A stretch of DNA of 64,000 nucleotides from Hymenobacter mucosus. Its GTDB lineage: Bacteria > Bacteroidota > Bacteroidia > Cytophagales > Hymenobacteraceae. Positions 51,612-58,744 of the stretch are shown here, piece by piece. The stretch lies in NCBI RefSeq assembly GCF_900188255.1, contig NZ_FZNS01000001.1:868001-932000 (forward strand), read 5' to 3'. Each line of letters starts with the position of its first letter. Position 1 is the stretch's first letter. The notes below the pieces were generated by a model. The model saw only the letters and a program-made list of their open reading frames with translations. It was not told where the DNA came from and did no database searches. Position numbers and translations under genes: made by a program.

Positions 51612-52128
51612 GGCGCCGTAGGGCGTACACCAACTCATCGTGGTATTCGCCGTTTTTGAAAAAGGTTTGGGCAAAGCGGGCTTCCAACGCAAAGCCTGCT
51701 TTTTCTAGCACGCGCTGAGAAGCCCCGTTGGTACCAAAAGGCCGCGCGAAAATGCGGTTGATGTCGAAGGTCTGGAAGGCGTAGGCTACCATGCGCGTAA
51801 TGGCCTGGGTGATGATACCCCGCCCCCAGAACGGCTCGCCCAGCCAGTAGCCCAGCTCGGCGTTTTTGCGTTCAATAGCTGAGCGCGGATGCACGCCAAT
51901 GCCGCCAACGGCTTCGCCCTCCACCTCAATAGCGAAGAGATGAGCAACCTCTTCGCCGCTGGCAAGCCCGATGAAGTAGCGGCCAGCTTCCTCCGTGTAC
52001 GGATGCGGAAACTGGTCGTTCATGAACCGAGCAATGGCCGGATTATTGGCGTAGCGGACCAGGCTAGGCAAATCAGTCAGCGTCCACGGGCGGAGTGTGA
52101 AGGGAACGGAATTACTTGGCTTGTACAT
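51604..52128 (-). CDS. GNAT family N-acetyltransferase (RimJ/RimL type), first of pair
   Basis: The 174-residue protein has GNAT family features: FTLRPWTLTDLPSLVRYANN at the start, the cofactor loop AELGYWLGEPFWGRGIITQA, and GTNGASQRVLEKAGF. It probably acetylates a protein N-terminus or small amine. It overlaps the preceding glycosidase gene by 17 bases and the following GNAT gene by 8 bases. The sequence differs clearly from its neighbour, so the two are not a recent duplicate. Confidence 0.88.
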   Translation of the reverse strand: MYKPSNSVPFTLRPWTLTDLPSLVRYANNPAIARFMNDQFPHPYTEEAGRYFIGLASGEEVAHLFAIEVEGEAVGGIGVHPRSAIERKNAELGYWLGEPFWGRGIITQAITRMVAYAFQTFDINRIFARPFGTNGASQRVLEKAGFALEARFAQTFFKNGEYHDELVYALRRRE

Positions 52129-53386
52129 AGAACGGAATATTTGCCGTGGCTACGTTGTCGTGGCCGTCGTAGGCGTATACAAACAAGCGGTAGGCGCCTT
52201 CTTTTTGCGGGGCCGTAAGGGTAGTCTGGGCTTTGGCTCCGGCCGGAATCAGGCCCGTAATAGCCACTGGGCGGCTCTCCCGGTCGCCGCCCGACTTAAG
52301 ATCGGTGCTTTCTGGCAGCAGTTCCCACCGGTAGGTTAGCTGGTCCTGGTTGGGGTCGGTAACGGCCACAGCGGCGAGGTAGCGCTGGCCGGGCTGCAAG
52401 TACACGTTGTCGGTAGCCTGCTTATTATTCAGCGTGAAACTAGCCAAGTGCGGGGCCCGATTCTTCGGCCACGCCCCGCTCCAGAGGTACTGCATCACAT
52501 CCACCACCTCTGATTCTTTTCCATCTTCGGTGAAGAGCCCGTACCAGGTAGGCGTGCGCTCCTGCTTCTGCCCCCACAAGAATACGTAGGTACCTAAGCA
52601 CTGCGTTTTGTCCTTGGCTACCGATGCCTCGTAGCGGCTCTGGTACACGGCCGCTTTCTGGCTGCTGGTTTCTTCTACCGAGGCTTTCCAGGGCGTAACC
52701 GGGCTTTCCCAGTGGCCGGTGGGGCCCCACTCCGCTACTACATATGGCCCCTTCCAGCCGGTGGTGCGCACCTGCTGCGGAATGGAAGCCAGCCCCGCGT
52801 ACGTGTTGATGCTCAGGATATCCACGGCCGGGCACTTGGCCTTGATATAGTCTACCTCCTGTTGGTTGAGGCCCGCCAGCACAGTACTGGTGGGGTGGTT
52901 AGGGTCTACCTCGTGAATCATTTGGGCAATTTGCTGCACCGCGTCCCACACCTTGGGGTTGGTATACTCCAAGTTCAACTCGTTGCCAATCCCCCAAAAC
53001 AGCAGGTCTGGGCTGTCTTTAAATCGGAGCACATCGGCACGCAGGCGCTGCAATTGTTCGGCTACTGCCTTTGGGTCATTGTAGTCGAAGCCATGCCGCT
53101 CACGCACCACATCCAGCCCCATCATCACTGTAAGGCCGTTTTTGTGGGCCTCGGCTAGCACCTTCTCGCCGCCCACGGTGGTCCAGGTACGAATGGAATT
53201 GCCGCCGCAAGCTTTGATACGCTCGGGGAACTGCCCCCCACCGGCACCTTTGATAAAGTATGGCTTGCCGCCGCGGAGCAACTCGTAGCGGCCATTGGTT
53301 TGCTTGACTTCCACTTTAACGGGACCTGTTTGGGCGCAAGCAACGGTACTAAGGGTAAGCAAGGATAGAAGGAGGTGGGCTTTCAT
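52112..53386 (-). CDS. Glycoside hydrolase family 2-like (TIM-barrel) protein
   Basis: The 424-residue protein has a signal sequence ending at LSTVACAQ (the cysteine could be lipidated) and a TIM-barrel resembling GH2 or GH5 catalytic domains. Candidate catalytic glutamates are in the acid/base motif WGIGNELN and the nucleophile region YVVAEWGPTG. The final 120 residues are a beta-sandwich with VTDPNQDQLTYRWELL, similar to bacterial Ig-like domains. The sugar specificity is unknown. It overlaps the downstream GNAT gene by 17 bases. A glycan-degrading role would fit with the GH92 and GH16 genes nearby. Confidence 0.83.
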   Translation of the reverse strand: MKAHLLLSLLTLSTVACAQTGPVKVEVKQTNGRYELLRGGKPYFIKGAGGGQFPERIKACGGNSIRTWTTVGGEKVLAEAHKNGLTVMMGLDVVRERHGFDYNDPKAVAEQLQRLRADVLRFKDSPDLLFWGIGNELNLEYTNPKVWDAVQQIAQMIHEVDPNHPTSTVLAGLNQQEVDYIKAKCPAVDILSINTYAGLASIPQQVRTTGWKGPYVVAEWGPTGHWESPVTPWKASVEETSSQKAAVYQSRYEASVAKDKTQCLGTYVFLWGQKQERTPTWYGLFTEDGKESEVVDVMQYLWSGAWPKNRAPHLASFTLNNKQATDNVYLQPGQRYLAAVAVTDPNQDQLTYRWELLPESTDLKSGGDRESRPVAITGLIPAGAKAQTTLTAPQKEGAYRLFVYAYDGHDNVATANIPFYVQAK

Positions 53387-53455
53387 GGACAGATGCGGGT
53401 AGTGAAGGCCCTATGTTAGTTAAACAGCACGGATATATTGTGCGCCTTCCTGCAC

Positions 53456-53962
53456 CTACCCTGAGCTAGCTGGGCTGTACTGAGCACCAGGCGCACCCAC
53501 ATGCCACTGCTTACGCCGGTGGTTAAACAAGGCGGCTCCCGGTAGCATAACTGCTAGCAGAGAGATGCTAGCCACTTCCCAGAAGTGGAGGCCCGGCAGG
53601 CGTACCAGCACTTCGGCCACCAAGGCCACGTACAGTTCCAGCACCGACAAGTACATAAAACTGTAGTGCAGCTGCCGCCAGGAGCGCACTGGTTTCTTGC
53701 GCAGTACGGGCGCCATTCCTAGGACCAGCGTAACGGAGCTGAGGAGCGCGGCCACGTGAAAAATACCGAAGCCGTGGTATTGCCGGTAAATGGCAAATGA
53801 AGTGGTGAGCATCAGGATCATACTACCCACGTAGCCGTACCCGAACCGCTTGTGCAGGGCACCTCGCTTGGCTAGCAGCAGCACCGCAGTCCCCAGAATT
53901 AACGAAGCTAATGCCGCTACCAGATGTAGTAACCCCCAACTGCTATAAACTACTGTAGGCAT
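53456..53962 (-). CDS. DUF2306-type membrane protein
   Basis: The 168-residue protein has about five membrane helices: LHLVAALASLILGTAVLLLA, GYVGSMILMLTTSFAIY, FHVAALLSSVTLVLGM, SFMYLSVLELYVALVAEVLV and a last C-terminal one. The HKRFGYGYVG and HYSFMYLSV segments, with their histidines, match DUF2306-like proteins of unknown function. The frame is open for another ten codons upstream, but the ATG at 53962 is preferred. It is monocistronic. Confidence 0.78.
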   Translation of the reverse strand: MPTVVYSSWGLLHLVAALASLILGTAVLLLAKRGALHKRFGYGYVGSMILMLTTSFAIYRQYHGFGIFHVAALLSSVTLVLGMAPVLRKKPVRSWRQLHYSFMYLSVLELYVALVAEVLVRLPGLHFWEVASISLLAVMLPGAALFNHRRKQWHVGAPGAQYSPASSG

Positions 53963-54170
53963 GCGGTAGGCGGCTTGGTCGGCAGCCGTCACGGCGTGCT
54001 CAAGACAAAGTCAGGGAGAATAAGGGAAACTAGCTATGTGCGTTTGCTAGCAAAACAGTAGCCCCCCCATATTGTTCTTTTCGCCACTAGGTGCAGGATT
54101 ACATCCCCGCATGTCAACCCAGCCCCCTTAGCTTGCGTTATAGGGCCTACACACCATTTCCTTGTCAATC

Positions 54171-54404
54171 ATGAGCATATTTGGTTCTGACCGCCAACCG
54201 AGCGGTACGCTAGGAGGTTTGCTTTCAGGTTTGTTTAATAGCTGGGGTGGCCAACGTGCTGCTGCTGGCGCTGTTCGTCCGGCTTCCGGTGGCTTCAACC
54301 GCAAGCTTGCTGGGGGTGCGCTGCTAGCAGCTGGCGCGGCGTATCTATACAATCGCAACAGAAATAAAAGCGTAAATACCCCTAGCTTTACCGGCAACGA
54401 ATAG
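54171..54404 (+). CDS. Small glycine-rich protein with a hydrophobic segment
   Basis: The 77-residue protein has a short N-terminal polar region (SIFGSDRQPSGTLGGLLSGL) and a single hydrophobic stretch near residue 47-58 (LAGGALLAAGAAYLY), followed by a basic tail RNRNKS. It may be a small membrane-associated protein. I do not recognise a family. A TTG nine bases upstream is in frame. A clear terminator follows, which supports that it is a real gene. Confidence 0.65.
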   Translation: MSIFGSDRQPSGTLGGLLSGLFNSWGGQRAAAGAVRPASGGFNRKLAGGALLAAGAAYLYNRNRNKSVNTPSFTGNE

Positions 54405-54423
54405 CCTATTCGTTGCAACAATA

Positions 54424-54465
54424 AAATCCCCGCTTCGCGCTGCAACAGGCACGAAGCGGGGATTT
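54424..54465 (+). terminator. Terminator after the small glycine-rich protein gene
   Basis: AAATCCCCGCTTCG and CGAAGCGGGGATTT form a perfect 14-base stem around a 14-base loop, followed by ATTTTG. It begins 20 bases after the stop codon. Confidence 0.88.
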
Positions 54466-54523
54466 ATTTTGAGCTGATGTTCACTTCCTATAAGGCCTTA
54501 CACTCAGTACGCTTTACCTCAGG

Positions 54524-54624
54524 TCACCTCACGGTTAGTACTTCTACTATATAAACGTGTTTGCTGCTCTGGTTTTTTACCGTGATGCGGAAGGTTTTGC
54601 CGTTTTCCAGATTTAACGGGGCGT
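54524..54624 (-). pseudogene. Relic of a second GH92 gene 3' end
   Basis: Reading leftward from 54624, the frame encodes LNLENGKTFRITVKNQS followed by SKHVYIVEVL and a TGA at 54524-54526. The GH92 protein encoded at 55256 contains NLENGKTFRITVKNQS followed by DKNVYVKEA. Over the 16 shared codons there are four nucleotide differences, and all are synonymous third-position changes. The relic has no start, so it is the tail of a former paralogous GH92 gene, and it lies directly downstream of the gene at 54626. Confidence 0.8.
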
Positions 54625-54625
54625 G

Positions 54626-55240
54626 TCAGCACTGATTAGGCGCAAACGCTTTTTCTAACAGAGCAATTACTTCTTCTGTCGGCCTAGCCTCAGCGTCTAG
54701 CTTAGTCAGAGGCACCACTACTTTAGGAAACTCATCCACAAAACGCATTTCCTCAAATGCAGGAATGCGGTGCTGCTGCATAATCTGCTCGAAGTGCTGC
54801 CGGTCTACGCCCCATACTTTGACAAACTTCGATTCGGCTACGTAGGCTTCCATTAGCGTTTTTTCATCTTCATAGATGAGGCCGAATTCTAGGAAGCAGT
54901 CTTGGACTAACTCCTTTTGCAGAGAGGCTAACTTTCCCAATACAAGTGCCTTATCCTGATACTCGCCATGTGTCACTTCATCTTCGTATGGACAGAAGAT
55001 ACAAGCACATACGCTGGGCAGCATAGCTGCTAGGTCTGTGAATAACTCCCATAAACGGGAGTTATTCACATTCACCTCGGCATAGAAGCGAAACAGTTGT
55101 TCGGGGTCTTCTACTTCCGTCAGCACAAAACCTTCAACGAACTCTACTTCCTGCCACGCATCAATTGTATCCCAATAGGAACGCGGCACGTCACTTTTTC
55201 CCGCAAATCGGGTCGTTCTAGGTATTTCTAGGCTTGACAT
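54626..55240 (-). CDS. Protein of unknown function inserted at GH92 locus
   Basis: The 204-residue soluble protein has no signal peptide and is mixed alpha/beta, with a segment VCACIFCPYEDEV holding three cysteines. I do not recognise a family, though its size and acid-rich helices resemble immunity-like or SMI1-like proteins, which is only a guess. It lies between the intact GH92 gene and the GH92 relic: its ATG is 15 bases after the GH92 stop, and its TGA is next to the relic. The upstream 54524-54624 relic and the AT-richer codon use here suggest acquisition by transfer. Confidence 0.7.
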   Translation of the reverse strand: MSSLEIPRTTRFAGKSDVPRSYWDTIDAWQEVEFVEGFVLTEVEDPEQLFRFYAEVNVNNSRLWELFTDLAAMLPSVCACIFCPYEDEVTHGEYQDKALVLGKLASLQKELVQDCFLEFGLIYEDEKTLMEAYVAESKFVKVWGVDRQHFEQIMQQHRIPAFEEMRFVDEFPKVVVPLTKLDAEARPTEEVIALLEKAFAPNQC

Positions 55241-55255
55241 GGCTTTGTATATTTC

Positions 55256-57553
55256 TCACGGCCGCGCGGCCATCGTAAACACCAGCTCTCCGCCGTTCAT
55301 AATGGCCTCGTGCGCGAGGAAGGGGCGGGTGAGCTTTTGGCCGTTGAGGCGGGCTTCCTTCACGTAGACGTTTTTGTCGCTCTGGTTCTTCACCGTGATG
55401 CGGAAGGTCTTGCCGTTTTCCAGGTTCAATACCGCGCCGTGCACGGCGGGGCTGCCCAGGGCGTATTCCGGGGAGCCGGGCGCGACGGGGTAGAAGCCCA
55501 GGGCGGAGAAGATATACCAGGCCGACATCTGCCCGCAGTCGTCGTTACCGCCGAGGCCGTCGGGCGTGGGGCGGTACATCTTGGGCAGAATCATGCGTAC
55601 CCGAGCCTGGGTTTTGTAGGGCTGGTCCGTCCAGTTGTAGAGGTAGGCGGCGTGGTGGGCGGGCTCGTTGCCGTGCACGTAGTTGCCAATGATGCCCTCG
55701 CGGCTGATATCCTCGGTTTCAGCGAAGAACTTGTCGGGCAGATTCATCGTGAACAGCGAATCGAGGTGCTCGGTGAAGCGACGGTTGCCGCCCATTTTGG
55801 CGATAAGCGCCGTGGGGTCCTGGGGCACGTAGAGGCTGTAATTCCACGCATTGCCCTCAATGAAGCCCTGGTTGTGGGTACTCAGCACGTCGAACTCCTT
55901 GCGGAAACTACCGTCGGCAAGCTTAGGGCGCATAAAGCCGATGCGCTGATCGTACACATTCTGCCAGTTCTGAGCCCGCTTGCTGAACTCCTGGTAGATA
56001 TCCTGCCGATTGAGTTTCTGAGCCATCTGGGCAATGCACCAGTCGTCGTAGGCATATTCCAAGGTTTTAGAAACCGAGGAGCCGCTTTTGTCCTCGGGCA
56101 CGTAGCCCAGCTGCATGTAGTAGCCAATGCCATCGTAGCGGGCCGTACGGGCCGTAGTCACGCAAGCATCAAGGGCCTTATTGGCATCAAAGGGAGCATT
56201 GCCTTTCAGCACAGCATCGGCAATAACGGGCACGGAGTGGTAGCCAATCATGCACCAGTTTTCATTGGCATAATGGCTCCAAATAGGCAGCATGTGCTCC
56301 ACGCTCTGGTCGAAGTGGGCCAGCATGGAGCGAATCATATCGGCGTTGCGCTTGGGTTGCAGCACGTTGAACAGCGGGTGCAGGGCGCGGTACGTGTCCC
56401 AGAGCGAGAAGGTAGTATAGTTGGTGAAGCCGTCTGCCCGGTGGTTGTTCTGGTCGAGGCCGCGGTACTGCCCATCGGCGTCCATGTAGTTCGTGGGGCT
56501 CAGAAAGGCGTGATACATGGCCGTGTAGAAGTTCTCCTTATCTACCTTCTTCGGCGACGTGATGACCACTTTGCTTAGCTCCTGCTGCCAGAGTTGCTGG
56601 GCCTGGGCTTTCACCTTGTTGAAGTCCCAACCCGGTGCTTCGGTACGTAGGTTTTGGAGGGCGCCGGCAGTGCTCACGGGCGAGAGAGCAAACTTCACTT
56701 TCACCTTTTCGCCGGGCGCGGTGGTCTTAAAGTTGAAGTACATGCGCAGTTGCTCGCCGGCCAAGTCGGGGAAGTTCTTCGTCTGGTCAAACTTGCCCCA
56801 AAAGCCGCGGTAGGCCTGCTTCTTGCTGTAATTGTGGCTACCGTACTCGGCAAAGGGCCTTGAGAACGTCATGGCGAAGTACACCGTGCGGGTGCGGGCC
56901 CAGCCATTGGTTTGGCGGTAGCCGGTCACGAGGGTATCATTTTCTACCCGCACGAAGGTCCACACGTTCTTGTCCGGGTAGTTGTAGATGCCATGCATCA
57001 AGTCCACAATCAGGTGGGCCTGATCAGTGGCCTGGGGGAAAGTGTACTGGTGCATTCCCACGCGGTTGGTAGCGGTCAGCTCAGCCAAGATGTCGTGGTC
57101 TTGCAGGCGCACGCGGTAGTAGCCTGGTTCCGCTACCTCCGTATCGTGGCGAAAACGGGAGCGGTAACCACGCTCAGGTTGGGTAGCCGTGCCGGGATTC
57201 AGCTGGAGCGCCCCCGTAGTAGGCATCACAAGAAAGTCGCCGAGGTCGGAGTGGCCGGTGCCGCTGAAGTGGGTGTGGCTAAATCCTACAATGGTAGGGT
57301 CAGTATACTGGTAGCCAGCGCAGTACTTGTACACATCAGGGTTGTACTTGCCGTCCTGCTCGTAGCTAAGGGTGTCGGTATCGGGCGAGAGCTGCACCAT
57401 ACCGAAGGGCACAGTAGCCCCCGGAAATGTATGTCCCATCTTCGCCGTCCCGACTATCGGATGGGCATACTGCACCAAATTTTCAGTAGGCTTTGAGGTT
57501 TGGGCGAGGGTAGGCAGGGCCGTGAGCAGCGCGGCCAGCAGCAGGAGTTTCAT
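55256..57553 (-). CDS. GH92 family alpha-mannosidase
   Basis: The 765-residue protein has a signal peptide (MKLLLLAALLTALPTLA) and the GH92 two-domain layout: an N-terminal beta-sandwich and an (alpha/alpha)6 barrel. Family motifs include HPIVGTAKMGHTFPGATVPF at the start, GFSHTHFSGTGHSDLGD, and GGNDDCGQMSAWYIFSALGF with the catalytic-type aspartate region. GH92 enzymes are calcium-dependent exo-acting alpha-mannosidases. It acts outside the inner membrane and, with the GH2-like and GH16 genes, suggests use of glycan substrates. A relic of a second copy lies downstream. Confidence 0.94.
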   Translation of the reverse strand: MKLLLLAALLTALPTLAQTSKPTENLVQYAHPIVGTAKMGHTFPGATVPFGMVQLSPDTDTLSYEQDGKYNPDVYKYCAGYQYTDPTIVGFSHTHFSGTGHSDLGDFLVMPTTGALQLNPGTATQPERGYRSRFRHDTEVAEPGYYRVRLQDHDILAELTATNRVGMHQYTFPQATDQAHLIVDLMHGIYNYPDKNVWTFVRVENDTLVTGYRQTNGWARTRTVYFAMTFSRPFAEYGSHNYSKKQAYRGFWGKFDQTKNFPDLAGEQLRMYFNFKTTAPGEKVKVKFALSPVSTAGALQNLRTEAPGWDFNKVKAQAQQLWQQELSKVVITSPKKVDKENFYTAMYHAFLSPTNYMDADGQYRGLDQNNHRADGFTNYTTFSLWDTYRALHPLFNVLQPKRNADMIRSMLAHFDQSVEHMLPIWSHYANENWCMIGYHSVPVIADAVLKGNAPFDANKALDACVTTARTARYDGIGYYMQLGYVPEDKSGSSVSKTLEYAYDDWCIAQMAQKLNRQDIYQEFSKRAQNWQNVYDQRIGFMRPKLADGSFRKEFDVLSTHNQGFIEGNAWNYSLYVPQDPTALIAKMGGNRRFTEHLDSLFTMNLPDKFFAETEDISREGIIGNYVHGNEPAHHAAYLYNWTDQPYKTQARVRMILPKMYRPTPDGLGGNDDCGQMSAWYIFSALGFYPVAPGSPEYALGSPAVHGAVLNLENGKTFRITVKNQSDKNVYVKEARLNGQKLTRPFLAHEAIMNGGELVFTMAARP

Positions 57554-57925
57554 TAGCTTCTGGAAAGGCGGTTGAGGATAGCAAGGTAATGCTAAATGGT
57601 TTTAGCAAGTCTCTCTTCCTTGGGCATATCCCGGTTTATGTATTCACGCAGATGTAGGATTGTAATATAGATACTAGTCCCTAAGCTCACCTGTGACCAT
57701 AGCTTTCATGGTGGCAGCGTAGCAATCAAAAGTACACCTATGTGCTCGTGCTCGTCAATGACGAGCCGACGCTCCAAGCCAACATCCGCTCAGGTTAGTT
57801 TAACCTTACACTCCAGGATTAGTGGGCAGTTCTCAACCATCGTAGTAATAAGCCTTGCCCATCTAGCATTGCTTATTAAGGACTGAGACATCTTAGCTCT
57901 TCTATCGGTAGGCAATAGTAGCCTC
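57554..57925. other. Intergenic region with possible decayed ORF
   Basis: About 370 bases, AT-richer toward both ends. From 57742 a short plus-strand frame reads VLVLVNDEPTLQANIRSG before a stop; it resembles the start of a response-regulator receiver domain but is too short to be a gene. The GH92 promoter should lie near 57554-57650. No RNA gene or repeat is seen. Confidence 0.4.
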
Positions 57926-58456
57926 TCAATGCCCGTAGCTTACTACCCGCGTCACTTTCCACTGCCCGTCGCGTAGGCGCCACACCATCATGTTTTTGAA
58001 GGTACCGCAGTCGTCTTTGCCGTTCTCGACGTGGCAGAAGCGGTGTTGGTAGGTTTCCACGGCGCCGTAGCCGCTGATCGGGTAGACTTCCAGCGTGCCA
58101 GGCACGAGCTGGCGGTTCAGGCCGGTCGCTTTGTTCTGGTCAAACAGAGATTGGAAGCCTTGCATGGTTTGCTGAAAGTCAGCTAGGCCGCCTTTGTCGT
58201 GGTAGAACTCCAGGTCCTCAGCGAAGAAGGTTTGGAGTTGAGTTAGATCGTGGCGGTTAAATGCTTCAAACATGGCACTATCCTGACGGGCGATGGTGCG
58301 GTACAACGCTTTATCAACAGCTACCGATGGCCCTGCCTGAGGTACCAAACCCGGCTTGGCCGCTGAGCAGGACGCCATACTGAGTGTCAGCAGCATACCA
58401 AACCAGTAGCCTATTCCCTGCCGCCCCAGCCGACATTTTCCTTGGATCTTGTTCAT
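57926..58456 (-). CDS. Secreted NTF2-like (SnoaL/DUF4440-type) lipoprotein
   Basis: The 176-residue protein has a lipoprotein-like signal ending LSMASC and a C-terminal NTF2-like domain with RQDSAMFEAFNRHDLTQLQ and FFAEDLEFYHDKGG, and the last strand WRLRDGQWKVTRVVSYGH. This is the pattern of SnoaL-like or DUF4440 proteins, which bind small ligands or act as enzymes; the ligand is unknown. The ATG at 58456 is preferred; an in-frame ATG nine bases upstream is also open. Confidence 0.8.
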   Translation of the reverse strand: MNKIQGKCRLGRQGIGYWFGMLLTLSMASCSAAKPGLVPQAGPSVAVDKALYRTIARQDSAMFEAFNRHDLTQLQTFFAEDLEFYHDKGGLADFQQTMQGFQSLFDQNKATGLNRQLVPGTLEVYPISGYGAVETYQHRFCHVENGKDDCGTFKNMMVWRLRDGQWKVTRVVSYGH

Positions 58457-58744
58457 ACCTAACAACTATGAAAACCCGCCTCTTTATTCCGCACAGTACT
58501 GGAGATGCGGACGAGCCGGGGCGTTGCATACTACCAGCAGGCTACTAGAGTAACAGAAGATAAGCGGGCGCACTTCCCCAACGCAACCGGACAGCTACGT
58601 TCAGGTGAAAACATACAATCAGAAGTCAAAGCTGATCGAACCGTCTCTACTACTTGGTGGATAGTAATACAGACAACGTGGTAGAGATGCTCCGACCAGC
58701 TTGAGCCAATTGTTCTGCTTACCTCAACAACTTTTACGTACTCC

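Noticed and set aside
55310..56578. Long open frame of about 420 codons on the plus strand antisense to the GH92 gene
   Set aside because: It lies entirely within the GH92 gene in the opposite direction, has repetitive Val/Gly/His-rich content typical of reversed GC-rich codons, and has no motif or promoter.
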